Origin: Dysidea avara
Lineage: Eukaryota > Porifera > Demospongiae > Dictyoceratida > Dysideidae
Length of the DNA stretch: 64,000 nt
Assembly (NCBI RefSeq): GCF_963678975.1
Contig: NC_089276.1
Coordinates: 26,741,555 to 26,805,554, forward strand
Direction: 5' to 3'
Below are positions 13,061-23,327 of this stretch, one piece after another. The position numbers and the translations under genes are program-made. The notes under the pieces were generated by a model. It was not told where the DNA came from. It saw nothing but the letters and a program-made list of their open reading frames with translations, and ran no database searches. Position 1 is the stretch's first letter. Each line of letters begins with the position of its first letter.

Positions 13061-13179
13061 TTTAAGACAGTTTTCTCCTCTATTTATCTGGGCTTGATGG
13101 GCTGCCATCCCCAGCCACATATTGGCATAAGATTAAAGATGGCACATGCTTACCACTGCATAAGGTAACTACACACGTA

Positions 13180-13440
13180 CAAGAGGGATTCATTCCACTT
13201 CTCAGTCCGTTTGTCAGTCAGACTAACTACAAAACTAGGACTGCACCATGCTGTCAACCCAGTCAGAAATGTCATTAAAGTTTTACTCAAGGATTTTGTT
13301 GGTACAAAGCCACTCATTTGTGGAATGCCTTGCCAGCCGACATTAAAGAACTTTACTCTTTTAGAGACTTTCGAAACTATACGAAAAGCCATTTCTTATC
13401 ATCTATGCAAGTCAGTGTTTTTAGTGTGTGTGATTTAATG
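13180..13440 (+). pseudogene. LINE reverse-transcriptase tail fragment
   Basis: The plus strand reads HLWNALPADIKELYSFRDFR from about 13315. This fits the 'WN.LP.DI......F...' block at the C-terminal end of LINE ORF2 proteins. The upstream sequence is frameshifted and no RT palm motif remains, so it is a decayed 3' fragment. Confidence 0.5.
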
Positions 13441-13696
13441 TTTGTTATGGTCTTGCTTTGTATTTACGTATGCACATACAGTATGTTTAGTTTGTTGTTG
13501 TATCACTCCAACAAGGCCAGAGAACAGCATTGTGCCGATTGTTGCATATGAGTATTATAAAATAATAAATCAAATCGATTAAAGCTACTGCATGACCCTT
13601 CTCAGGGGCGGCTCTGAAGGGGAGGGGGTTCTGAGGGTTCCAGAAACTGGTCAAGCATTGATTATGTTTTGCATTCATTTGCAGTGGTCAGGTCAG

Positions 13697-14194
13697 GTAC
13701 TCTAAAAGAGCAGCCAATCACTCTAATAGAACAGTCACATTGTGAATCTTTTAAAATTTTAAGTAGCTATTTAATTTACTTGCACCAATGCAATAAAAGT
13801 CTAAAATCTTACCTCAGGGTATTCAAAACCTGGGTTCCTTCCCTCTAGACTCCTCATGTCTGTTTTATGTCTGAAACTTCACAGTGCTCCACTCGTTTCT
13901 TCTTGGCCTGCTCCTACTGTGTCAGCCGAAACAACCAATTTCATATGCAACATTTGGGCCATGGAAACTAGATTTAGGGTATAAATTTACTGAAATAGCT
14001 ATTTGAACAAGTGTGAAATTTTCACTAGCTATTATGACATAAGTCATAACCCATGTTTTATCCATGATATTTGAATTTCTTAGCGATACGTTGTTAAAAA
14101 CATCAATGGATACTAAAAATACAAGGGTGAGAGTTGTACTAAGCTGTATCCTGACTGCTCTATTAGAGTGACTGTTCTATTATAGTATCTTGAT
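13697..14194. mobile_element. MITE with terminal motif-pair inverted repeats
   Basis: The left end reads TACTCTAAAAGAGCAGCC, then CTCTAATAGAACAGTCAC. The right end is the inverted form, TGACTGCTCTATTAGAG, then TGACTGTTCTATTATAGTA. The ends are therefore inverted repeats of about 40 bases, each holding two copies of one 18-base motif. The interior has no ORF. No clear target duplication was found. Confidence 0.55.
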
Positions 14195-14534
14195 CATTTT
14201 CTATAAAATCAAAAGTGAAGTGTTGTTGGGGGTTCAATAGCTATAATGGATGCTAGTTAAATGTTTAATTGAAGACATAATTTATTATATAGCTATAATA
14301 CTGTATTTCCATGATAAATTGCTAACACAGCTCTCTACTAGAATTGCTATAGCTACTCAACTAAGTTTGAAAGGGGGATTCTATCAAAACTAAAGAAACC
14401 TATCTAGATCCATCACTGAAACTGTCAGGACTTGAGTAACTTTGTAGCTAGCTAGTTGGGTAACTACATGCATGGTTTAAAATGTATTTTTATCATCTCC
14501 TTGGATGAAGGATTTAGCCAATAGACTGATTTAA

Positions 14535-14690
14535 GCTTGTGACCCATACACATATGGGTGCCCTGTATGCGTATACATGGGTATCCCATACACTTATAGA
14601 TTACCCCATGTGTATATAGAAGGCCCGTATAGGTGTATGCGTATGGGAGCTCTTATAAGCGTATGGGACAAATACGCATATGGGTTGCAA
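14535..14690. repeat. Cluster of CCCATACACATATGGG-like palindromes, copy 2
   Basis: At least seven variants of CCCATAC(A/G)C.TATGGG or its half (GTATGGG, CCCATAC) are spaced 15-30 bases apart, including CCCATACACATATGGG and TATCCCATACACTTATAG. The spacing is irregular, unlike a classic tandem repeat. Confidence 0.7.
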
Positions 14691-14699
14691 CAAGGGTAA

Positions 14700-15790
14700 A
14701 ACTACCTGTGTATCTGTTATATCAAGTGTTGCAGTGGGCAAGGATGACAAGTTTGTCTGTGTTTTTCCACTAGAAATTACTGGCAGTGGTCAAATAGTCG
14801 AACATTGAAAGTTACACACTAAGCATGCAACAATCTTTAACCATTGAGTCAATGCTCTTCAGGGTCTGTGGGCATGCCACCAGAAGTTCTAAGGTGGTAT
14901 TTTAGACTAGATGTTGAGAAATTGTAACTCGCTAGTCATTATAGTTTTTAAGATATGCTCCTTGGCTCATGGTAAACACCTCATATAAGCACTGCCTCCC
15001 ATGTTCGACTTTCAGTGCCTAACTGGTAAAGCAGATAACAGAAACAGAAATATAAAACATGACTGGTTACTTGCTCTAGTGGAGTATCTTGATCTATTAT
15101 TGCAAGAATTGTTGAATAAAAGGTAAGGGGGCATGCTTCCCCTCCCCACAACTATAACTAAAGAAATTGTTCAAAACTTGTGAAATAGCTAATAGCACTC
15201 ACCTCTTTACAAAAACTACCTCTATGGTAAGACCACCTCTATGATAAGACCACCTCATTATAGTGACCACATTATTAATTTTAGATTTCAAATGTGCTTC
15301 ATGACCATTTTGGCTAGCTGTGGTGTATTTTATGAATTTGTGTACAAGGTCATCTATCAAGATCATATTTTCGTCTCATTTTACTTTAGTGTAACCTGAT
15401 TGATCAAGATACCTAGATTAACAAAAATATGATTTAGTATTAATGCGATGTCAACTCAAAAGTAGCTACACCATATAGCTATAATATTGCTGGGCCAAAC
15501 TTTGTGTACTTATGAACAAGGTTAGCTAGATATATGGCTACCGCTACTTTATTTTATAGTGTTATATAGCCAGATTGGTTTTCTTATCATTAGGTAGAGG
15601 AATGCACAAGATGTCTACTGTTTCCAATACAAGACCACAAAATGAAATAGTGGTAGCTGTATAGCTAGTTAACCTTGTTAATAAGGCCACTTCATTATAC
15701 AAACCTTGACCCCAAAAAGTGATGTTCAGATATAACCACATGTGCTTAATTAACAAGCATGTGCTTAATAAGCAGAGTCCATGGTATACA
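14700..15790. other. Non-coding stretch
   Basis: Only short direct repeats are seen (ACCTCTATGGTAAGACC and ACCTCTATGATAAGACC at 15219-15255). No exon or long frame recognised. Confidence 0.5.
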
Positions 15791-15800
15791 GTATGTGTAT

Positions 15801-16095
15801 AGCTATACAATAACAGCCAAGCTATGAAAAAAAGTGCGGCCCTTAAGAAAGCCAGGGTGAAAAAAGATGTAAAATCAAAGGTGGCGGCCAAGAAATGACT
15901 GCGATGGTAGATTAATGGAAAAATTTTAATAGCAACAATTCAGGTGAATTTGTGTTTCCTTCTCTTAAATTCACCCGAATTGTCGTTATTAAAATTTCAT
16001 TAACCTACCATCACAGTTTCCACCTTTGATTTCACATCTTTTATCACCCTGGCTTTCTTGGGGGCCACATTCAAAGCTTGGCTGTTTTTGTATAG
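15801..16095. mobile_element. Foldback MITE, 'AACAGCCAAGCT' family
   Basis: Two arms of about 140 bases are inverted: AACAGCCAAGCT, then GAAAGCCAGGGTGAAAAAAG, AAGGTGGCGGCCAAGAAATG and ATGGTAG on the left, against CTACCATCACAG, GATTTCACATCTTTTATC, CACCCTGGCTTTC and AGCTTGGCTGTT on the right. The loop is about 40 bases. Copies are recognised at 27540, 29930, 44660, 58094, 60640 and 63240. No coding capacity. Confidence 0.85.
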
Positions 16096-16249
16096 ATATC
16101 ATCCAAACAGGCCAGCTTTGGAGTCTTTTACTAATCTTTTTCTTTACTGCAGAAAGTAGAAAGACATCAAAGATTCTCTGGATATTTTTATACTGATGCA
16201 GATATTAATATTGTATAAAAATTATCACATGTCCTGTCTCCTAGATGGA

Positions 16250-16960
16250 CTATATAGCTTGTAGCAGAAATCTCTACAAGGTAACTTATTTGTAACCGAA
16301 CTCGCTACAAAGTGACTTTTAATGTACGTGGACTCTCCTCAGAATGACTTGTTGTAGCTGAACTAACTACAAGGTGACTTGAATGCTTCACAGGATGCTT
16401 GTTTGTAGCTGAACTCTCTACAGGTGGGGACTTGTTTGTAGCGCAATGCTCTGCTGGGTGGTTTTTTTTGTAACTTTCCACAAGGTTTGTTTGTAGCTGA
16501 AATCTATACAGGGTGACTAGTTTGTAACTGCATGAACACTCTGCTGGTACTGGGTGTCTTTTTGTAGCTGATCTCTCTATACAGCTGCAGTGACCTGTTT
16601 ATTATCTACAGGGTGGTTGTTTGTAGCTGAACTCTCTACAGGGTGACTTTTTGTAGCTCTACAGGTGACTTGTTTGTGACTGAACTATCCACAAGTTATT
16701 TATAGGTCACAGGGTGATTTTTTTACAGGGTGATTTTTTTACAGGGTGATTTTTTTACAGGGTGATTTGTTTGTAGCTGAATTCTCTTCCAGTTGATTTG
16801 TTTGTACTAGGGCTTGCTACAGGATGACTGTTCGTAGTTGAACTCTTTACAGGGTGATTTGTTTGTAGCTGAACTCTCCACACAGTGACTTGTTTGTAGC
16901 TGAATGCTCTACTGGGTAACCGCTTTAGCTGAACTCTACGTTTGTGGCTGACCTCCCCAC
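16250..16960 (+). repeat. 31-bp minisatellite, left part
   Basis: About 20 diverged copies of a unit with the core CTGAACTCTCTACAGG followed by GTGACTTGTTTGTAG. The array stops abruptly at 16960, where the MULE begins, and resumes at 23328 in the same orientation and register, so 16250-16960 and 23328-24180 were one array. Confidence 0.9.
16952..16960 (+). repeat. 9-bp target-site duplication, left copy
   Basis: CCTCCCCAC directly precedes the left TIR, and the identical nine bases follow the right TIR at 23328-23336. Removing the element and one copy restores a normal minisatellite unit (GTGGCTGACCTCCCCACAGG), matching other units in the array such as the one near 23405. MULEs typically make 8-11 bp duplications, most often 9. 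Confidence 0.93.
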
Positions 16961-17002
16961 GCAAATTTTTTTTTGTATGAGGTTTTGTAACTTTAATATT
17001 TT
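16961..17002 (+). repeat. MULE left terminal inverted repeat
   Basis: Starts GCAAATTTTTTTTTGTATGA and continues to ACTTTAATATTTTC. It aligns over about 35 bases with the reverse complement of the right end, with substitutions at a few positions. Confidence 0.88.
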
Positions 17003-17377
17003 CATTTAATGGTTTTACATAAAGTGAACGGACATCAATTACTCAACCCTGCACGCCACGCACCATCGAACATAATCATTTTGGTTGCACTGTAGACTAT
17101 ACAGCTAGACTCTGTACGTAGTTATGCTTATTTAGTCAGCGCGTTCACCTTAAGTCATTGAAGGACCCTCCTAGTAATGAACACTATTTTCTAAGACATG
17201 CATGCAATTAGCTAGCTAGCTATTCATTGTGTCCCTTGTTCCAAAGTGTCCCAGTGGTTCAAATATAATTGCATGCATTTAAAAAGACACATTGTACATA
17301 TCTGACTACTATAGCCGTACTGAAATTCCACAAGACTAACAAGAGTGCAAAAAGTTGGCCACACTGATACAATGAGT
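17003..17377. other. MULE 3' untranslated side
   Basis: No frame. It includes a run of GCTAGCTAGCTA near 17211. It lies between the left TIR and the transposase stop and would be the 3' flank of the transposase. Confidence 0.5.
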
Positions 17378-20321
17378 TCACCATTTTCCAGCATTTTGAA
17401 GGCCCTTTGAAACATTGACAGAAAAGTTATGAGGGCGTTTACCCTTGGGATCTCTTCTTGTTGGCATGTTGTAGCGATTAGTGTCATTTTCTTTTCCTCC
17501 GGTACAATTCAATTTTAGCGGTCTCCCTGATGCAACCGTTCCTTTACCCCTAGGTATCCCCTTTCGACGGCGACCTGCAGCAGTTGCCTGCACTGGGATT
17601 CTATACTCTCTTCTTAACAAACCAGGTTGAACAGTCAACTTTTCCCCCGGAGACCATGCAAATTGATGCAAGGCAGAAGCAAGCTTCGCAGTGGTACTAC
17701 TTGCACACATATCTTGATATCTCTTTACAAACTTTTCTATTCCTGAGACCATGTTATAATCTTGATCGTTTTGTTGCAGGTGTTTTGTCATGTCTTCCAT
17801 TACAACTTTTAGCTGTGACAATGTTTCAGAATTCTGGTCAACGCTTGCATCTTCTTCAATTTGCATCTCTTCACTGATTTCATACGTGCCATCCTCAACA
17901 ACAATTGGGATCACAGCACTGTCAATCTCAGGGAATTGTCTTTTACTATCACAAATAGTTTTTTCATCAGATGCCTGCGACACAGCTGCACACATTGACA
18001 AGTCAGCCTCTGCCTTATCTCCTAATGCTATATATGCCATCAGCTTCCTAGATTCAGGGTGCATGGAAGGAATAAAATTTATACTTGACTTACGAAAATT
18101 GATAGCAACTGCTGCCTGATGACTGCATGGAGACCCATCACTTCCTAGAACACATGTGCAGAACCCCACAGACATATCCACTGTATACACATCACCATTA
18201 TCCCTTGAGCTTACAACCTTAAACTGATCATTGTTGTCCGTAGTGTATAGGTTTTCCAGCTTAATTTTGCTTGCATTGATACCTTTGAACTTCATAGATA
18301 CATAGTGATCAAACCTGCAATGAGCTATGCTGAGCAGCTTCCTCTGATAGTAAAGTTCTAAAGCATCTGTCACAAAGTGAAACATTTGAATGAGATTGTA
18401 GGTGTTGACACAACTAAATATCAATTCTTTGAGAATTTTCATGCCAGCTTCTGAATAATTGTTGGTGTGATTACCACAAACTGGCAAAGAAACACGAAAG
18501 CAAAGAGCCCACTGGTGTCTCTTGGTCCAGAGAGCTTTCACATAATTGCAAAAGTGGGGGTACTTGGATGCTGTAGTGTGCTTTAACAAATCACTGTAGC
18601 TCTCATTTAGTAATAGCTCAGATTTGCTATACAAAAGCTTTTTTAGCAAATTAATTAATATAACCACATCCATCGTCTCTGCAAGAAGTGGAATGAGCAA
18701 AGCAAAGTAACAATGTTGAAGAAGGCCATACTGACTGCAAAGCAGCTTGTTCTGCTGCACTATCATCTGTAAGTATGACTTTAGGACCAACACTTGTACC
18801 ACTGTTGTAAAATGCATCATGCAGCCACACCTTTTTTAAATCTGATAAAGCTGAACATAATATAGATTCCTTTTCATCTGATGTCAATACAATTCCTAAA
18901 AGAATGGATCCTCCTGCGTGATTAGTTGAAAAAAGAAAGACAGATGTATTGAAGCGATCAAGGCAGGAAGTTGAATCACAGTACATGACTTCTGCTGCTT
19001 GTGGGAGGTTTTGATGAGCTCTTGCCATCATTGGAGTACAAATAGTAACAATCATTGGCTGAATAGCACATTTACGTCTTTTTGGAGGCTTGCCAGAATC
19101 ACTGCAATCACTAGTTTCTCTATCATCAGAGGATTCTCCTTTATCACTGGACTTCATGCTGTCAAAAAACTGTAAAGTTGCTTTCCCACCTATTGAATTA
19201 TATTTTTCATTATATAATCTTATTTCTTCTTTGAGTTTTTCAAACATTGATTTTCCATTCTGTAGTCCCAGTTCTGATTTTCTCCATGTATCAAACAACC
19301 TGCTTACATCTTGAGGATTAGGATTGACTGATCTATCTGCTAGTGTGGCCTGTGTTGAATCTGGATCTCCCAGCAGCTGTGATTTGCGATAGTGTCTTGC
19401 AGTAGCAGCTGAATGGCCCAGAGCAAACAGTGTGAAGTATGCATCCTTTGTTTCTTGGGATACTGATTTAAAGCTCAAGGTATGAAAGCATCTGATCGGA
19501 TGGTTATGCTGAAACAGAAGTTTGACATACAAAGGATGGCTACGCTGTAAGGAAGTAGCCTTGTTGTTTGTTGCAAATAATGTAACAGAGAGTCTTGAAG
19601 GACAATTTGTTTTTTTGTTCCGTAAGGTACTAACCATAGTTGGTTTTTTAGGCTTCTTGCTTTTAGCACTTAGCTGCTTTGCTGTAAGCTGTTTTCGATA
19701 ATGGTGGCAATGCATGTCCAGCTTATACAACACTCTCTTTTTAAAGATGGATTGTATGTGCAGGTCTTGCGATATGTGCATTGGCTTGACTGAAAAAAAA
19801 GCTGTAATCCAATCATTAAATTCTTCTTTGGAACACAAGTTAACTCTAAATTCTACATTGAAACACTCCTTAGATTCACCAGAAAATGCTTCCTGTGTCA
19901 AATCTTCATACTTCTCGATGACATAAGTGTATGACATATTTGTACTTGTAGATTTTGGTGGACGAATTGCCTTTAACTCATTATTTAAGTCATCCCATGT
20001 AATAATACAATTAAAACTATCCTCAAATGCAGTTTTGTCAACTAGTTCCATCTTGGGTTCTGTATCAATTGATTTCCTGCTTTCATAAAGTTGTAAAAGC
20101 TCAACTGGTTGCACCTCAGGTTCTGTAACAAAGGATTTATTGCCGTCATTGAGTGCTAAGATATTGACTGGTTGCACCTTTGGTTTCATAAACATTTTAC
20201 CACTACTGCAAAAAGGATCCTTCTCTTTTAGTGGCACACAATGATCCTTCTCTCCTAGTTGCACAGAGTCACTTAGTAGTGTGTCACGAGTTAACAATAA
20301 CTTTTGTGTTAGCCAGCTCAT
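17378..20321 (-). pseudogene. MULE transposase with WRKY/GCM1-like and SWIM zinc fingers, frameshifted
   Basis: The N-terminal frame (20321 to 18651) has, at about residues 195-300, spaced Cys and a HNHPI block typical of WRKY-GCM1-like DNA-binding fingers. It then has the MULE catalytic core: CDST (D449) and LTDDSAAEQAAL (D519/520), running into LLLCFAH. The family motif 'FH.LQ.RW.WL' follows in a second frame (FHFLQRRWMWLY), and the protein resumes in a third frame at about 18660 with NLLKKLLYSKS. The C-terminal part holds a SWIM finger (FCTCVLGSDGSPCSHQ, about residue 221 of that frame) and a basic tail (GRRRKGIPRGKG, KRPHNFSVNV). The two indels lie about 40 bases apart near 18660-18700, so the copy is inactive unless they are sequence errors. 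The ATG at 20321 has an in-frame stop two codons upstream and lies inside the last protease exon; the Met codons at residues 43 and 45 are alternatives. Confidence 0.88.
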
Positions 20322-23174
20322 TTGCTATTCTCTGACGAATTCTAGGCATTTCCACCTATAGTGAAGATAAATAATATTACAGTCAGTGATATAAACACCA
20401 GATAAGATAGGACATAGAATTAAAGCACCACTAAATTAAAATACTACTGCAGGTGACCGCAAAGTATGCATAGTACAGCCCTTCCATAAAGATGTGCACC
20501 TGAAACATGATAAATCGGATACTTTTGTGCATGATCCTGAATATTAATGTATGATAGGACTGAGACAAATCGTAACAACTTTATTTCCTGAATGTCCAAA
20601 CAAAACAAATTATTATGACATGGATATGCTATCTATGGTTGCACTTTAATTAGCATATACTAATATTCATACAACTACAAAGCTTGTAGCAATAGCTATG
20701 GTGAAGGATCTGTAAAAAGGAATAAGGGAATATGAGAGCGCTTAAATTATCTGTATGATTTCATACCACTATACAAACACCATATTTTAGCTGTGGCATA
20801 GTTCATACATAGCCTTATCATAAAAGCTGCTCTCGAATAAGAGCCACTGCTTGTATTTAAATATGCTGATTGAATTGTTTGTAATACATGCACATTCAAT
20901 ACTGAAACCAGGAATATATTTAAGTCAGCTATCTGATTAAAACAGCACTTTTATGAGAGTAACTTAGTGTATAAAAGTATTTAAGGAATCAGGTCAGTTA
21001 TTGGAGAGTCCATATAAATGCCCTGGCCTTAGTGCCACACAAGCCCATGGTAGTCTCCTTGAAAAACAACCGCCTTTGCATAGTATCCGGTTAGTTTTCC
21101 TAGCTGAAAATTAAAATAACCATGGCTATTAAACATGGCAAATATTCAATATGTGTACATCATACAGCATATGTACTCTAGCTATTATTACATTGTACAT
21201 GTACCTGTGTAAAAGTCATTGGATAGTCCAGTAAGAGGCATCGGGCATACTGTATAATATGATACGAAACAACATTACTGTGTCAATGTCTTAATAACAG
21301 TAAATCCCTTACTTCTAACAGAAATACTCCACAGTCATACTGATTGTTCTGCTGTGGTATACCCTAATAGCATAAAAATGTATTATACATTTTCTACCAA
21401 TATTACGCACACATTTAATCTTACACTCATAGTTTTGCATTGCCAAAGGTCCTTTGAAACAAGTTGCCGTTCATGAAAAAACATCCTAATTTTACAAAGC
21501 ATAGCTCAATCACTAATTAAAGCATTTCACATACTTTAAAGATTCAAAACAACAAGTTTGTTCAGTATTCAACGAATCATAGTATATCATCTTATTGGTT
21601 AGTTCTATTCTCTAATTAATAATTAAATACTTTAGCAAACATGCCATACTATGATTACTAACCATCATTGTCCCGTGGCTGTCATTTGAAAAAATAGCAA
21701 GCAAATAATCACTCTCCAAAAAGTTTACCTTAAACTTAGCAAAAAAAAAAACAACATAATAAAGTACAAAATTATATCAGTATACGTACCTTTGAGTACC
21801 AATTCTGCACACCAGAGTAGCCTGTCTCTAGTAGCTTCTTTGTAAAGAAACAATTAAGAATAGTTAAACGTTGGGCACGACTCTGATGAAAAGCAGCTTT
21901 TCACAATTATGCTAACATTGTTACTAATTACCAAACCTTCTGAACATGATCTTCTAAAAGCCTTAGGTAGTCTGATATTACCTATAAAAACAGATGTATA
22001 AAAAATAGTACAACACTATGTAAGATATCATGAAGTATAGTTTCATGTTTACAATATGCAATCTCTAAATATCTGCAAATCTGAAAATGCTCGTGTGAAA
22101 AGCTTTCAAGACTTATGTACTTGAAACACCTCACAAATTAAATTTTCGCTATAGTGTAAGCAATCAATTGCTAATCAACTCAATCATTGGAAAATATATT
22201 GAATGCATGTTGTACTATAGTACTGTCCAGAGGTAACGTTACACTTGCAAGCAGTTGACACTCGTGTAGCCCATTGTCGACCTGTGTATTTCTTTGGCAT
22301 GTGTGTGCTAATAACTCACCACATGTAGCCACAACACTCAAGTTCCCTCGGGTGGTTGCTCCAGTAACTGCGTGCCTTCACATGTGATGATTTTCAGTTT
22401 TGTGTCATGTCAAGTCAGGGCCTGGATTTGAGCACTTGTGAGGTATTGTAACGTTACCTCTGGGCAGCACTGTATATAAAACAGTGGGATTTAATGCAAT
22501 GAAGAAGTGTCGCAGTTTGTTAAGTGTAATAATAACCAGGGTAAATATTTGACAAGCAAAACCCTTGAACCCAGTTGCAAGTGTTTTAACCAGCACTGTG
22601 AAAGTGATTCACATACATGCAATGTACATAATGACTTAGCTGTGAAGTGCTAACATTAATTGTACCTTATGTGAGAGCCACTGGTTTCCAGCAAGACAGC
22701 TGTAATATTCATCACCATGTTCTACAGTCAGCTCATAGTCTGTACAATCCATATCAGTGAGGTCAATCACAGTTGACTCCCCTAGAAATGCAGTAAATCC
22801 AATTGTTCAATTATATCGGTGAATGGAAGACATTATTGGGACAAGCCTACATCTATACATAATACTGTAACCCACTGTAAAAAAATGGTATGATTTTATT
22901 AATTAGAGTTGTTAATGCATTGTGGCATATTTTGAGTTGTAATATACAATTAAATCAGTGCATGTGTGCTCTATCAGTAAACAATTCAAGCAAGACGGAC
23001 TAACAAGACGAGCCTTTATACAAAGGCTCCATCAAGTCACCCCAACAAATGCACACTTAATTGGCCCAATTCAATTGCTTCTAACCACGATACTGACAAA
23101 TACTAAAACGTACTGTAAATAAAATCACACTTCTCACCTGTAGCAGTATCACTATGGCCCTCGCTGCTTTCCAT
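20284..23174 (-). CDS. Ulp1/SENP-like C48 cysteine protease carried by the MULE (10 exons)
   Basis: Exons (minus strand): 23174-23138, 22781-22666, 21981-21937, 21837-21790, 21728-21663, 21590-21535, 21485-21425, 21363-21313, 21249-21205, 20355-20284. Every intron is GT-AG and every phase joins, giving 198 residues from ATG to TGA. Family landmarks: CLAGNQWLSHKVISDYL (usual 'WLND.II..YL') at about 42-58; catalytic H100 in NDSHGTMM; D109 in IYYDSL; oxyanion Gln Q148 and nucleophile C154 in PQQNNQYDCGVFLLE; and the end-of-domain EMPRIRQRIANEL. C48 enzymes cleave SUMO/NEDD8-type isopeptides; the length is close to SENP8. Oddity: the Trp that normally follows the catalytic His is Gly (GGG, one base from TGG), which may weaken activity. 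The final exon overlaps the start of the transposase frame by about 38 bases. I assembled the exons by eye from splice sites; no transcript supports them here. Confidence 0.82.
22220..22472. mobile_element. TA-flanked MITE in protease intron 2
   Basis: Inverted ends: AGTACTGTCCAGAGGTAACG, TTAC on the left; GTAACGTTACCTCTGGGCAG, CACTG on the right. TA lies on both sides. Size and TA target suggest a Tc1/mariner or pogo-type non-autonomous element inserted after the MULE gene formed. No ORF. Confidence 0.65.
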
Positions 23175-23287
23175 TTTCTATTCCTTGGCACCCCACAACG
23201 CCAGGCAACGACCCACAATAACGCATCAAACAGATTACGTATTTAAGTAGGCTTCCGGAAATTCCAGTTTATGTAGCTACTGGTGTA

Positions 23288-23327
23288 CAAAGTTAAAGTG
23301 GCCAAACCTCGTACAAAAAAAATTCGC
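23288..23327 (-). repeat. MULE right terminal inverted repeat
   Basis: Reads AAAGTTAAAGTGGCCAAACC, TCGTACAAAAAAAATTCGC up to the duplicated CCTCCCCAC. It is the inverse of the left TIR. Confidence 0.88.

Larger units (their letters stand above)
16961..23327 (-). mobile_element. Mutator-like DNA transposon (MULE) with Ulp1-like protease gene
   Basis: A 6,367-bp element bounded by imperfect TIRs (left GCAAATTTTTTTTTGTATGA, GGTTTTG...ACTTTAA; right end, reversed, GCGAATTTTTTTTGTACGAG, GTTTGGCCACTTTAA) and an exact 9-bp duplication. It carries two genes on its minus strand: a Ulp1/SENP-like cysteine protease in ten exons (20284-23174) and a SWIM-domain MULE transposase (17378-20321). The order from the right end is TIR, protease, transposase, TIR. 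A 253-bp MITE sits in protease intron 2. The transposase is frame-damaged, so this copy is probably not autonomous now. Plant MULEs with Ulp1-like ORFs (the Kaonashi type, and CUMULE in melon) are known; I do not know of a described animal case with this exon structure. Confidence 0.9.

Noticed and set aside
12923-13168. Overlapping ORFs on both strands around 13.0 kb
   Set aside because: They run through the palindromic CCCATACACGTATGGG cluster and show no protein homology.
16250-16960. Regular 31-base repeats resembling a CRISPR array
   Set aside because: Units are contiguous and diverged with no unique spacers, no cas genes, and the DNA is eukaryotic. It is a minisatellite.
21040-21100. 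An additional protease exon reading LGKLTGYYAKAVV after TTTTCAG
   Set aside because: The C48 domain continues directly from TFTQ (21205) to VEMPRIRQ (20355) in phase, as in relatives. The extra block has no counterpart and no good donor.
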